Shown here: positions 25,754 to 34,847 of the stretch, piece by piece
How positions within the stretch are numbered: the stretch's first letter is position 1
How the letters are laid out: each line of letters starts with the position of its first letter
NCBI RefSeq assembly: GCF_015689335.1
Contig: NZ_CP065053.1
Coordinates: forward strand, 4,774,001-4,838,000
DNA length: 64,000 nt
Reading direction: 5' to 3'
Source: Massilia antarctica
GTDB lineage: Bacteria > Pseudomonadota > Gammaproteobacteria > Burkholderiales > Burkholderiaceae_D
Position numbers and translations under genes: made by a program
Notes under the pieces: model-generated
Databases searched by the model: none
Told to the model about the DNA's origin: nothing
The model's input: only the letters and a program-made list of their open reading frames with translations

Positions 25754-27052
25754 TTGCGCGGTGAAATTGTGATTGTCGGTGGCGGGGCTGGCGGCCTGGA
25801 GCTGGCCAGCAAATTGGGCCGTAAGCTGGGCCGGTCCAAGGTGTTTCTCGTCGATAGCCGCTTGTCGCATATCTGGAAACCGTCCCTGCACGAAGTCGCC
25901 GCCGGCACCCTCGATATCCACCAGGAGGGCTTGTCCTATCAGATGCTGGCCCATGACAATGGCTTTACCTTCGTTTACGGCGCCCTGACCGGCCTCGACG
26001 CTCCTGCCCGGCGCCTCACCATCGGCCCCGTGCACACGCCCCAGGACGAGGAAGTGCTGCCCGAGCGCACGCTCGAATTCGGCTCGCTGGTGATCGCCGT
26101 CGGCAGCACCTCGAACTATTTCGGCGTCCCGGGCGCGCAGGAATACACGATTTCCCTGAACGCGACCGAAGACGCCGAGCGCTTCCGCCTGCAACTGCTC
26201 AAGCTGCTGACGCGGGCCGATGCGCGCAAAGCCTCGGAGCCGGCGGCCGGGGTCGATATCGTCATCATCGGCGGCGGCGCCACCGGCGTGGAGCTGGCGG
26301 CCGAGCTGCGCGAAGCGAGCGCGGTCTACACCACCTACGGCTTCCAGCACTTGAAACCGCAGCAGGACGTGCGCATCACCCTGCTCGAAGGGGCGCCGCG
26401 CATCTTGGCACCGCTGCCGGAACGGGTGTCGGACGCCGCCCTCAAGCTGCTGCACGAGCGCGGCATCAAGGTGGTCAACGAGTGCCGCGTGACCGCCATC
26501 GCGCCGGACCGGGTGACCGACAAGAACGGCAACGTCTATCCATCCGACCTGTGCGTGTGGGCGGCCGGGATCCGGGCGCCGGAATTTTTGGCCACGCTCG
26601 GATTGCCGCTGGCAAAGGGCGGCCAGATCGAGGTCGACGGCTTTTTGCGCGTGAAGGATGTCCCGGGCATTTACGCCATGGGCGACTGCGCCGCCTGCGC
26701 CGATGCCGAGGGCAAGCTGGTGCCGCCGCGCGCCCAGGCCGCGCACCAGCAAGCCGATTACCTGCTCGCCACCTTCCTGCGCCAGCAGGCCGGCAAGGCG
26801 CCGCCAACGAAGCCCTACGAATACAAGGATTACGGGTCGCTGGTCTCGTTCGGCCAGACCACCACCGTGGGCAGCCTGATGGGTTCGCTGAAGGGCTTGA
26901 GCTGGTTCGTCGAAGGCTTCTTTGCGCGCATGATGTACGTGAGCCTGCACCTGATGCATCACGCGGCGGTGCTCGGTCATGTGCGCACCGGCGTGCTGGC
27001 GCTGGCGCGCTTCCTGATCAAGCGCAGCACGCCTCAGGTCAAACTGCACTGA
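25754..27052 (+). CDS. ndh: type II NADH dehydrogenase (NAD(P)/FAD-dependent oxidoreductase)
   Basis: A 432-residue non-proton-pumping NADH:quinone oxidoreductase. It starts at a TTG preceded by CAGGGAGA. FAD-binding GGGAGGLELA is at residues 9-18, the NADH-binding fold IVIIGGGATGVELAAEL lies near 175-190, and the second FAD motif GIYAMGDCAACA lies near 308-320. The C-terminal amphipathic stretch (LSWFVEGFFARMMYVSLHLMHH) is typical of membrane association. An alternative electron entry route to the quinone pool feeding oxidases such as cbb3. Confidence 0.93.
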   Translation: MRGEIVIVGGGAGGLELASKLGRKLGRSKVFLVDSRLSHIWKPSLHEVAAGTLDIHQEGLSYQMLAHDNGFTFVYGALTGLDAPARRLTIGPVHTPQDEEVLPERTLEFGSLVIAVGSTSNYFGVPGAQEYTISLNATEDAERFRLQLLKLLTRADARKASEPAAGVDIVIIGGGATGVELAAELREASAVYTTYGFQHLKPQQDVRITLLEGAPRILAPLPERVSDAALKLLHERGIKVVNECRVTAIAPDRVTDKNGNVYPSDLCVWAAGIRAPEFLATLGLPLAKGGQIEVDGFLRVKDVPGIYAMGDCAACADAEGKLVPPRAQAAHQQADYLLATFLRQQAGKAPPTKPYEYKDYGSLVSFGQTTTVGSLMGSLKGLSWFVEGFFARMMYVSLHLMHHAAVLGHVRTGVLALARFLIKRSTPQVKLH

Positions 27053-27119
27053 AGCGCCGCGGTAGGTCCTCCGTAATATCGCATGAAAAGCCATTGCGAT
27101 ACCGATGCATTATTGCAAT

Positions 27120-27293
27120 TTCATTAAGGTTGTTAAAAACGACTGGACGGTCGCGAGCTCGGAAGACCATGACTTCACCGCCCAGACCAAGTTTGCCATC
27201 AGCGCCGTTGCGGGACCGCAGACTTGGCTGATGCTGGGCGCCGGCATTGGGCTGCTCAGCGCGGCCAAGGGTCGCCGCTCGCGTAAGGCATAA
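27120..27293 (+). pseudogene. decayed duplicate of a PEP-CTERM protein C-terminus
   Basis: Encodes ...QTKFAISAVAGPQTWLMLGAGIGLLSAAKGRRSRKA, almost the same as the end of the PEP-CTERM protein at 27614-28198 (QTKFAISPVPEPQTWLMLGAG...). The sorting motif VPEP is changed to VAGP, so the exosortase signal is lost. There is no signal peptide or full N-terminal part. It is the left end of a longer decayed duplication that also carries a relic of the downstream kinase gene. Confidence 0.85.
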
Positions 27294-27419
27294 CAAGCTG
27301 GTCTGCGCAAAAAGGAAGGCGTTCCGGTGTCGGTTCCGCCAATGACGGACTGACAACGCTTCAGTCGACCGTCTTGGCCGCCTGCCAGGGCGCGCGCGAG
27401 CGGGTTCGGGCAGGCACAT

Positions 27420-27490
27420 GAGCGCCGCGCCGCCCGGACAGTGCCCCACCCAGGTAGCGGGCGCGTCTTTGCGGGCCTGCTGCAAGTTGC
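27420..27490 (-). pseudogene. relic of a histidine-kinase 3' end (part of the same duplication)
   Basis: The bases at 27444-27465 are a 22-base perfect match to 28346-28367 inside the kinase gene at 28254-28988. Translated on the minus strand they give ARYLGGALS, the same peptide as the kinase. The distance from the PEP-CTERM stop is 151 bases here and 148 in the intact copy, so the two blocks are collinear. The frame is lost outside the match. Confidence 0.8.
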
Positions 27491-27613
27491 CACCGTCGCG
27501 CGTTTACCTCAAGCCGACGGTTCGTCCGGGAGAATTACTTTTTTGTTATTGTTGAAAGCATGTTTCATTGATACGATTGCAATTTTGTAAGATAACTCAA
27601 GGAAGAGACGTAA

Positions 27614-28198
27614 ATGATCAAGAAATTGATGTGTGGATTGGCGCTGATGGGATGCGCGCTGTCGAGCCAGGCCGCGGTGCAGGGCTTCGACTGGTCGTAT
27701 ACCGGATTTTTACCGTCGTACTGGTCGGAGGTCCAACCTCAACCCGTGTATGGCTCGTTCGACCCTGGCTACGTGCTGAAGGGGCGTTTCTTCGCCGAGG
27801 ATCGCGATCTGAATGGTGTCTTTTCCATCCAGGAAATTATGTCCTTCACGATCGGCAATCAATCGTTCATGAACTGCACGGGCGAGCGCGAGTGCAAATT
27901 GAGGGACTTTTCGTACACGCCGGGTGGCGCGCTGAATTTTTATGCCTTCGATTCCGTCGAATACGGGACTTACGGCAGCGGATGGTCGCGTACCTCCACC
28001 AGCTACAGTTCGCGCGGTGGCTTTGATACCTCCTACGAAAACGACTGGTCGTGGTCTGGCGAGAGCGGGATCGCCCATGAGATTACCCCCCAGACCAAAT
28101 TTGCCATCAGCCCAGTTCCGGAACCGCAGACCTGGCTGATGCTGGGCGCCGGCATGGCGCTGCTCGGTGCGGCACAGCGCCGCTCCCGCAAGGCGTAG
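27614..28198 (+). CDS. PEP-CTERM sorting domain protein
   Basis: A 194-residue exported protein. Signal peptide MIKKLMCGLALMGCALSSQAA, then a Tyr/Ser/Gly-rich mature region (SYWSEVQPQPVYGSFDPGY and STSYSSRGGFDTSYE). The C-terminus is VPEPQTWLMLGAGMALLGAAQRRSRKA, that is VPEP motif, helix and basic tail, the signal for exosortase EpsH/XrtA. Such proteins go to the cell surface or exopolysaccharide matrix. Ribosome site AAGGAAGAG precedes it. The upstream gap holds a decayed copy of its own end. Confidence 0.9.
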   Translation: MIKKLMCGLALMGCALSSQAAVQGFDWSYTGFLPSYWSEVQPQPVYGSFDPGYVLKGRFFAEDRDLNGVFSIQEIMSFTIGNQSFMNCTGERECKLRDFSYTPGGALNFYAFDSVEYGTYGSGWSRTSTSYSSRGGFDTSYENDWSWSGESGIAHEITPQTKFAISPVPEPQTWLMLGAGMALLGAAQRRSRKA

Positions 28199-28206
28199 TA
28201 CGGAAC

Positions 28207-28234
28207 GTCATGCCGGCCGGAAGGCTGGCATGAC
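28207..28234. terminator. hairpin between convergent PEP-CTERM and kinase genes
   Basis: GTCATGCCGGCC (28207-28218), loop GGAA, GGCTGGCATGAC (28223-28234): a 12-pair stem with one G-U. It lies nine bases after the PEP-CTERM stop and 20 bases before the end of the opposing kinase. No long U-tract follows on either side. Confidence 0.6.
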
Positions 28235-28253
28235 GATGTTCCCGCCAGCGGCC

Positions 28254-28988
28254 TTATTCGCTCAGCGTCGCCTGCGCCAGCGCCACCTTGGGCAGGGTCA
28301 GGATCATGACCGTGCCGCGCGGCCCGGCCGGCATCAAGGACAGCGCCCCACCCAGGTAGCGGGCGCGCTCGCGCAGCAGGCGCAGGCCGTGGCAGCCCGA
28401 CGACTCGCCCGAGCGCGTGCCCAGTCCCACGCCATTGTCGCGCACCGTGAGCATGATCTCGTCACCGCCATCGTCGAGAATCACGTCGATTTCAGTCGCC
28501 CCGGCATGCGCGGCAACATTGCGCAAACCTTCTTCCAGCGCGCGCAGCAAGGCCACGCCATGTTCGCGCGGATAGCTTTCATCGTCGTCAGGCAGGCTGC
28601 AGCGCGCCACCAAGCGGTGCTCCTTGCCGAAATCGCTGACCAGCTCAGCGATGGCCGATTTGATGCCGAGAAACTCCAGCTTGTCGTTCCACAGCGATAA
28701 CTGCATGTCGCGGTTAGTGTTGATGATGGTCATCAGGAGCTGTTTTATCTGGGCGCTGCGGTCCTGCAGCGCCTTTTCCTTGGGCAGTTGCTGGGTCAGC
28801 AGGGCCAGGTGCATGGTCAAGGCCGTCATCGACGAGCCGAGGCTGTCGTGCAGCTTGCGCGCCAGCTGGCGCCGTTCCTCATCCCAGCAGGTGGTCAGAT
28901 GGCCGAGCAGTTCGGTCAGGTCGGCATTGCGTTCGGCAAGCTGGCGGTCCGGGTCGGCGTCTGGCGGGGAGGAGGGCGGTAAGGTCAT
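28254..28988 (-). CDS. NarL-type cytoplasmic sensor histidine kinase
   Basis: About 244 residues when started at the methionine of MTLPPSSPPDADPDRQLAERNADL; an upstream in-frame ATG at 29093 gives 279 with an unlikely N-terminus. No membrane helix. HisKA_3 dimerisation motif EERRQLARKLHDSLGSSMTALTMHLALL carries the phospho-histidine in LHDSLG near residue 47. The ATPase domain has EGLRNVAAHAGATEID, RDNGVGLGTRSG and CHGLRLLRERARYLGG. No adjacent LuxR-type regulator, so it is an orphan in this window. Confidence 0.88.
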   Translation of the reverse strand: MTLPPSSPPDADPDRQLAERNADLTELLGHLTTCWDEERRQLARKLHDSLGSSMTALTMHLALLTQQLPKEKALQDRSAQIKQLLMTIINTNRDMQLSLWNDKLEFLGIKSAIAELVSDFGKEHRLVARCSLPDDDESYPREHGVALLRALEEGLRNVAAHAGATEIDVILDDGGDEIMLTVRDNGVGLGTRSGESSGCHGLRLLRERARYLGGALSLMPAGPRGTVMILTLPKVALAQATLSE

Positions 28989-29153
28989 GCTGGGCTCAAT
29001 CAATGTTTCCCAAATCATACAACAGCTTGTGCGCGCTTGTCGCCGCGTCGCGCGGGCCCCGATGGTGAAGTGGCGCACAGTCGGCGCCCGCATCTTTAGA
29101 CAATCTGGCGCTTCGAAGATTTGCCATTTTTTTCATCAGATGAGGGAGTTTTC

Positions 29154-29612
29154 ATGAACACGATAAAGAAGGACGCGATTGCGATGTTGACCGCGGAGCA
29201 TCGCGAGGTGAGGGACTTGTTCGAGCGCTACGAGGCGCTGGGCCAGGACGATAAAAACCGCAAGAAAAAGCTCGCCGACCAGATCTGCACCGCGCTGACC
29301 CTGCATGCGACGATCGAGGAAGAGATCTTTTATCCGGCCGTGCGCGAGGCCGGCGTCGACACTGCGGAGCTGGTCGACGAGGCGATCGTCGAGCACGCCA
29401 GCGCGAAAGACTTGATAGCGCAGTTGCAGGAAATGGATCCGGATGACGCGTTGTACGACGCCAAGGTAAAGGTGCTGTCCGAACAGATCGCCCACCACGT
29501 CGGGGAAGAAGAGAAGGAGATCTTTCCGAAGGCGAAGAAAAACAAGCTGGACCTGGCGGCCATGGCCGAGGAAATGGCCTTGCGCAAGGATGAGGTAGCG
29601 GCGACCATGTAG
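29154..29612 (+). CDS. hemerythrin-domain (HHE) protein
   Basis: A 152-residue soluble four-helix protein starting MNTIKKDAIAMLTAEHREVRDLF. Iron-ligand histidines and acids appear in AEHREV, LHATIEEEIFYP, VEHASAKDL and IAHHVGEEEKEIFP, the HHE repeat arrangement. The ATG at 29154 follows GAGGGAG. Expected to bind a di-iron centre, sense or carry oxygen or nitric oxide, or repair Fe-S clusters. Ends 17 bases before the convergent hybrid kinase. Confidence 0.9.
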   Translation: MNTIKKDAIAMLTAEHREVRDLFERYEALGQDDKNRKKKLADQICTALTLHATIEEEIFYPAVREAGVDTAELVDEAIVEHASAKDLIAQLQEMDPDDALYDAKVKVLSEQIAHHVGEEEKEIFPKAKKNKLDLAAMAEEMALRKDEVAATM

Positions 29613-29629
29613 GGCCGCCGCCGGGGAAG

Positions 29630-31249
29630 CTACTCGTGCGCGGTGGCGGCGCACTGGCCGATGGCGTCAAGCAGGTCGGCGATCTCGACCGGCTTGACGA
29701 GGTGCTTGTCGAAGCCCGCTTCGAGCACGCGGCGCTGGTCGTCGGCCAGGCCGTAGCCGGTCAGGGCGATCAGTTTGATGTGGCAGGTGTCGCCGCCCTG
29801 GCGCAGGCGGCGCGCCACTTCGTAGCCATCGATGCCGGGCAGGCCGATGTCGACCAGGGCGACGTCGGGCAGGAAGCTGCGCGCCATCTGCACGCCCTGC
29901 ACGCCGTCGGCCGCCTGGCGTACCGGGTAGCCGTAGGCGTCGAGCATGGTGGCCATCATTTCGCGGCCGTCGTCGTTGTCTTCGATCAGCAAAATGGCGG
30001 GCTTGCTGTCCTGCGCCAGGGTGGACGGCGCCGCGATGGCGGGCGCGGCGGCCGGGGCGGCGCGCGGCAGGCGGATGACGAAGGTCGAGCCGGCGCTGGC
30101 GCCTTCGCTGTGCGCCGAGACCTTGCCGCCATGCAGTTCGACCAGGCGGCGCACCAGGGCCAGGCCGATGCCCAGGCCGCCTTGCGCGCGGTCGAGCGTG
30201 ATGCTGCCCTGCACGAACACGTCGAATACATGGGGCAGCAGTTCGGCAGAAATGCCGACCCCGGTGTCGCGCACTTCGAGCACGATGTCCTGGCCGGTGT
30301 CGGCCACCGCGATGTCGATGGTGCCGCCGGGCGGGGTGTACTTGAGGGCGTTGTCGATCAGGTTGGTGGCGATCTGTTCGAGGCGGGTCGGATCGCCGTC
30401 GACCCAGCCCGCTTGCATGTCGACATTGACCAGGTAATTGCCGGTGCGGCCGGTGGCCTTGAAGGTATCGAGGCAGGCCGAAACGAGCGCGGCGACGTCG
30501 AGGTGTTGCTTGTCGAGCAAAATCTTGCCGGACATGGCGCGCGACAGGTCGAGCAGGTCGTCGACGATGCGCGACAGGTGCTGGCTCTGGCGCTGGATGA
30601 TCAGCTTGGCGCGGGTGACCGTGTCGGTGGGCGCGCCGGGCAGGCCGATCAGCGAGGCGGCGCTGCTGATGGCACTGAGCGGGTTGCGCAGCTCGTGCCC
30701 CAGCATGGCCAGGAATTCATCCTTGGCGTGGCTCTTGGCTTCGGCCGCCTGGCGCTCTTCCATTTCGCGGGTGAGGCGCTTGTTGGTGGCGGTCAGCTCG
30801 GTGGTGCGCTGGCTCAGCTTGTGGGCCTGGCGCTTGAGTTCTTCGTTCTTGGTGGCCAGCGCCACGAATACCTGGACCTTGGCGTGCAGGATCTGGGGGA
30901 TGACCGGCGTGAACAGGAAATCGGCGGCGCCGCGCTGGTACGCTTTCAGGCGGTCGATCTCGTCGGCCAGGAAGGCGGTGACGAAGATGATCGGAATGTC
31001 GGCCGAGCGCGCGCGCTGGTGGATGGCCTCGGCCGTTTCGAAGCCATCCATGCCGGGCATGTTGACGTCGAGCAGGATCACGGCGAAGTCGTGCAGCAGC
31101 ACCTGGCGCAAGGCTTCCTGGCCCGAGCGTGCGGACAGGACCGAGTAGCCCGACTCGTCGGCCCACTGGTCCAGCAGACTGGTTAATGCGAGCAGGCTGG
31201 CCGGGTCATCGTTAACGACGAGAATCTTCGGTTTGTCTATGGTGGTCAC
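29630..31249 (-). CDS. REC-histidine kinase-REC hybrid signalling protein
   Basis: A 539-residue soluble hybrid kinase. N-terminal receiver ([15 protein letters not shown]; acceptor in LLDVNMPG, about residue 61), a coiled linker ([23 protein letters not shown]), HisKA with [21 protein letters not shown] near 180-195, HATPase with [11 protein letters not shown] and [18 protein letters not shown], and a second receiver ([15 protein letters not shown], acceptor in [10 protein letters not shown]). No membrane segment, so it probably works downstream of another sensor. Confidence 0.92.
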   Translation of the reverse strand: MTTIDKPKILVVNDDPASLLALTSLLDQWADESGYSVLSARSGQEALRQVLLHDFAVILLDVNMPGMDGFETAEAIHQRARSADIPIIFVTAFLADEIDRLKAYQRGAADFLFTPVIPQILHAKVQVFVALATKNEELKRQAHKLSQRTTELTATNKRLTREMEERQAAEAKSHAKDEFLAMLGHELRNPLSAISSAASLIGLPGAPTDTVTRAKLIIQRQSQHLSRIVDDLLDLSRAMSGKILLDKQHLDVAALVSACLDTFKATGRTGNYLVNVDMQAGWVDGDPTRLEQIATNLIDNALKYTPPGGTIDIAVADTGQDIVLEVRDTGVGISAELLPHVFDVFVQGSITLDRAQGGLGIGLALVRRLVELHGGKVSAHSEGASAGSTFVIRLPRAAPAAAPAIAAPSTLAQDSKPAILLIEDNDDGREMMATMLDAYGYPVRQAADGVQGVQMARSFLPDVALVDIGLPGIDGYEVARRLRQGGDTCHIKLIALTGYGLADDQRRVLEAGFDKHLVKPVEIADLLDAIGQCAATAHE

Positions 31250-31983
<734 letters not shown>

Positions 31984-32115
31984 TTCAGGGGGCAGGAAGG
32001 GCCAGACCGTCGTTCCCGCGCAGCACCCAGTTTCAAGGAAACTCCTCAAATCTCTAGGAACTGTGCAATGTCAGAGGCCGCTTCCAAATAGCGCTAGCTT
32101 AAGCTCCGTCATTCC

Positions 32116-32125
32116 CGCGCAGGCG
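32116..32125. repeat. 10-base target site duplication, left copy
   Basis: CGCGCAGGCG directly abuts the left inverted repeat of the IS element and recurs unchanged at 33438-33447 on the other side. A 10-base duplication is within the range known for IS4-family insertion. Confidence 0.9.
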
Positions 32126-33437
32126 CACTGCTGTCCGGAATAAAGTGGGTTGACAACGTTAAAAGGGTTGCAGGTATTGGTTTACGAGGGTTAACCTCTG
32201 TTTGCCAACTTAAAAACCAAACCTGCAACATGTTCAGCATAACTACTTTTCAGCGTTTAATGAAGGGGCTCCCGCGAGGAACCTTCGCTCAACTAGTCGA
32301 ACGGCACAATGCCGACAAATATTGCAAGAAGTTCGGGCATTGGGATCATCTCATTGCCATGCTCTACGCGCAGATCAGTGAGGCGAAGGGGTTGCGACCA
32401 CTGGAGACTGGCTTCAACAGTCATGTCGCGCATCACTACCATCTTGGTACGTCAGCGATCAAGCGCTCCACCTTGGCTGACGCCAATGAGAATCGATCTG
32501 ACACGGTGTTTAGTGATACCGCTGCCTGGTTGATGGGGAAGGTGTCGCGTAAGCTGCGCCAGCAAAGCAATGATCTGATGTATTTGCTTGACTCCACCTC
32601 GTTGACGTTGAAGGGACGGGAGTTTGAGAGGTGGACGCCCGAGAATAGCACTCGCAATACGCAAGGCTTGAAGCTGCACGTTTTGTATGATGCCCATGAT
32701 GCAATCCCTGTCTGGCACGACATTAGCCACCCCAACGTCAATGACGTTGAACGGGCAGTTGACGTACCGCTCGAAGCGAACGCGCTCTATGTATTTGACA
32801 AGGGCTATTGCGATTTCAATTGGTGGAAATCCATTGACGAGGCCAACGCGCGCTTTGTTACTCGTTTCAAGAACAACGCCGCTGTCAACGTCCTGCAGAA
32901 ATCGGACATCCCTGCTGATGATGCGCACATCGTGCTCAGCGACGAAATCGTTACTTTCAAGCACAAACGGCTCGGCGGAAAACGGATCAATCTCTACTTT
33001 GGGAAGCCTTTGCGCCGTGTCATCGTGGCGCGGCCGAACAAAGATACGCCCATCGTTCTGGCTACTAACGACTTCGACAGTAGTGCCATGGAAATTGCCC
33101 AGCACTACAAAAAGCGCTGGGCAATCGAGCTGTTCTTCAAATGGATCAAGCAGCACCTCAAGATCAAGCAGTTCCTCGGACGATCTGAAAACGCGGTCCG
33201 GATTCAGATACTTACCGCTCTCATCAGTTATTTGTTGGTTGCACTGTTCAACGAGTCCAACCGTGTGAAACGGACCCTGTGGGATTGCCTTTGCTTCGTC
33301 CGCGCAACCCTATTTCAACGTACGGACACCGAAGATTTACATGATCGCCGACGACGACAAGCGGCGCACGAATTCGCAGAAATTCAAGGATGCCTCTTCT
33401 CGTGAGCGCGTCAAGAAAATTATTCCGGACGACAGTG
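32126..33437 (+). mobile_element. complete IS4-family insertion sequence (1312 bases)
   Basis: Ends are CACTGCTGTCCGGAATAA on the left (32126-32143) and, reversed, CACTGTCGTCCGGAATAA on the right (33420-33437): 18-base terminal inverted repeats with two mismatches. Flanked by perfect 10-base direct repeats, so it arrived by transposition and has not recombined since. It carries one transposase gene. GC content is clearly lower than in the neighbouring genes, as expected for a mobile element. Confidence 0.93.
32230..33405 (+). CDS. IS4-family transposase
   Basis: A 391-residue DDE transposase starting MFSITTFQRLMKGLPRGTFAQL. The N-terminal domain (RHNADKYCKKFGHWDHLIAMLYAQ) and HHYHLGTSAIKRSTLADAN are typical of the IS4-type group with a DUF4372-like start. 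Catalytic acids appear in LLDSTSL, VFDKGYCDFNWW and the YREK-like KKRWAIELFFKWIKQHLKIKQFLG. Full length, no frameshift, so it may still be active. Confidence 0.93.
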   Translation: MFSITTFQRLMKGLPRGTFAQLVERHNADKYCKKFGHWDHLIAMLYAQISEAKGLRPLETGFNSHVAHHYHLGTSAIKRSTLADANENRSDTVFSDTAAWLMGKVSRKLRQQSNDLMYLLDSTSLTLKGREFERWTPENSTRNTQGLKLHVLYDAHDAIPVWHDISHPNVNDVERAVDVPLEANALYVFDKGYCDFNWWKSIDEANARFVTRFKNNAAVNVLQKSDIPADDAHIVLSDEIVTFKHKRLGGKRINLYFGKPLRRVIVARPNKDTPIVLATNDFDSSAMEIAQHYKKRWAIELFFKWIKQHLKIKQFLGRSENAVRIQILTALISYLLVALFNESNRVKRTLWDCLCFVRATLFQRTDTEDLHDRRRRQAAHEFAEIQGCLFS

Positions 33438-33447
33438 CGCGCAGGCG
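33438..33447. repeat. 10-base target site duplication, right copy
   Basis: CGCGCAGGCG, identical to 32116-32125, directly following the right terminal inverted repeat of the IS element. Confidence 0.9.
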
Positions 33448-33731
33448 GGAATCCAAGTTCGTCGAGCCGCCTGTGACTGCGCTACGGAATTGGATTCCCG
33501 CCTGCGCGGGAATGACGGTCTTGAAGTTTGTGGTCAGAAAAACGCCCAACCTAACGCCATCGAATCCAGAGGTCAGTTCCTGGAGAGGCGGGAACGCATG
33601 CGTTCCCCCCAAGCTCGTGCTGCAGCCACTGGCTGCGCGTATAAACTTGGGTTCCCGCCAAGGGGGCCGCCAAGGCCGGGAACGACGTATTTTTGGTTTG
33701 CTGGAGAGAGAGTCGAGACAGGTAACCGACG
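33448..33731. other. intergenic repeat-rich stretch after the IS
   Basis: Holds the rest of the split inverted repeat and its right arm (to 33518), followed by further palindromic stretches such as GGGAACGCATGCGTTCCC at about 33590-33607 and a GGGTTCCCGCCAAGG segment near 33649. The composition fits non-coding extragenic repeats rather than a gene. Confidence 0.55.
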
Positions 33732-34712
33732 TCAGCGCCGCGGCGCCACCACCAAGGTATCCTGCGCCAGCGCGCTGGCCGGCGTGGCCGAGGTCGCGCA
33801 GAAGCGATTCTTGCCGCCGCGCTTGGCCTCGTACAGGGCGTAATCGGCAATGCTGATCAGCGCTTCCACGGTCTCGGCATCGTCCGGATATATGCTGATG
33901 CCGATACTGGTCGATAGCCGCAAGGTCAGGTCGTTGATGAAAAACGGTTCGGACACGGCCTCGACCAGCTTGGCCGCCGGCCCGTGCGCATCCGGCAAGC
34001 CCGACACTTCGCCCAGCACCACCATGAATTCATCGCCGCCGAGGCGCGCCACGGTATCTTCCTTGCGCGACGATGCCACCAGCCGCTGCGCGACAATCTT
34101 GAGCACTTCGTCGCCGTAGGCGTGGCCATAGGTATCGTTGATCGCCTTGAAGCCATCGAGGTCGAGATACATGATGGCCGCCTTGTGGTGGTTCCGGTTG
34201 GCGTGCTGCAAGGTGGTTTCGATGCGGTCTTCCAGCAGGCGCCGGTTGGGCAGGCCGGTCAGCGGATCGTGCAGCGCCAGTTCCTGCTGGGCGCGGCTGT
34301 ACTGGGCCAGTTCCTTGTACAGCAGGCGCACTTCCAGCATGTTATGGATGCGCTTGTGCACTTCGAGCAGGTCGAAGGGCTTGCTGATGAAATCGCGCGC
34401 GCCCGCTTCCAGCGCGGCGATCTTGAAACTCGGCTGGGCGGTGAGGGCCAGCACCGGCAGATAGCCACCCTGTTCAATTTCCTTCAAGCCCTTCATGACC
34501 TGGAAGCCGTTCATGCCCGGCATTTGCAGGTCGAGCAGGATCAGGTCGTAGCAATGCTGGCGGTGCAGCGGACAGACTTGTTCGGGGAGCATGGTCGAGC
34601 TGACGCAGTTATAGCCCTCTTCCCGCAATATCTCTTCCATCAGCTCGATATTGTCGGCCGAATCGTCGACGACGAGGATCTTTGCGTTCAGTATGTCTTC
34701 TCGGCTTGGCAT
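33732..34712 (-). CDS. receiver-GGDEF diguanylate cyclase
   Basis: A 326-residue response regulator that makes cyclic di-GMP. The receiver domain (AKILVVDDSADNIELMEEIL) has acceptor D61 in LLDLQMPGMNG. A coiled linker leads to the GGDEF domain: DPLTGLPNRR at 149-158, catalytic GGDEF at 225-229, and the inhibitory I-site RKED at 216-219, exactly five residues before it, so product feedback is expected. It lies downstream of a PAS/GAF hybrid kinase on the same strand, a plausible phospho-donor. Confidence 0.94.
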   Translation of the reverse strand: MPSREDILNAKILVVDDSADNIELMEEILREEGYNCVSSTMLPEQVCPLHRQHCYDLILLDLQMPGMNGFQVMKGLKEIEQGGYLPVLALTAQPSFKIAALEAGARDFISKPFDLLEVHKRIHNMLEVRLLYKELAQYSRAQQELALHDPLTGLPNRRLLEDRIETTLQHANRNHHKAAIMYLDLDGFKAINDTYGHAYGDEVLKIVAQRLVASSRKEDTVARLGGDEFMVVLGEVSGLPDAHGPAAKLVEAVSEPFFINDLTLRLSTSIGISIYPDDAETVEALISIADYALYEAKRGGKNRFCATSATPASALAQDTLVVAPRR

Positions 34713-34847
34713 GCGTTATCTCGGTCAAGGCGGAGGGGCGTGCGGCAAAAAGCGCGCGCGCGATTTTAATGTGTTGCTAGTGTAACAGTGTATCGAACAT
34801 TTCTTGTAGGACAGCGCCGCGCGCGCCGGTAGGAATCCCATTGTATG

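Larger units (their letters stand above)
32106..33518. repeat. large inverted repeat (REP/BIME type), left arm split by an IS
   Basis: The right arm at 33490-33518 (TTGGATTCCCGCCTGCGCGG and onward to GACGG) is the reverse complement of a left arm made of 32106-32125 joined to 33448-33456. Removing the IS and one copy of the 10-base target duplication restores a perfect 29-base arm pair with a short spacer. The core ATTCCCGCGCAGGCGGGAAT is itself palindromic. Confidence 0.85.

Noticed and set aside
24955..25908. Minus-strand open frame of 317 codons opposite the broken TPR gene
   Set aside because: The plus strand shows real TPR helices over the same bases. The minus frame has no family features and crosses into the NDH-2 gene.
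32150..32229. Possible second gene or frameshift window in the IS element
   Set aside because: IS4-type elements have a single transposase frame. This stretch is the non-coding left end between the terminal repeat and the ATG.
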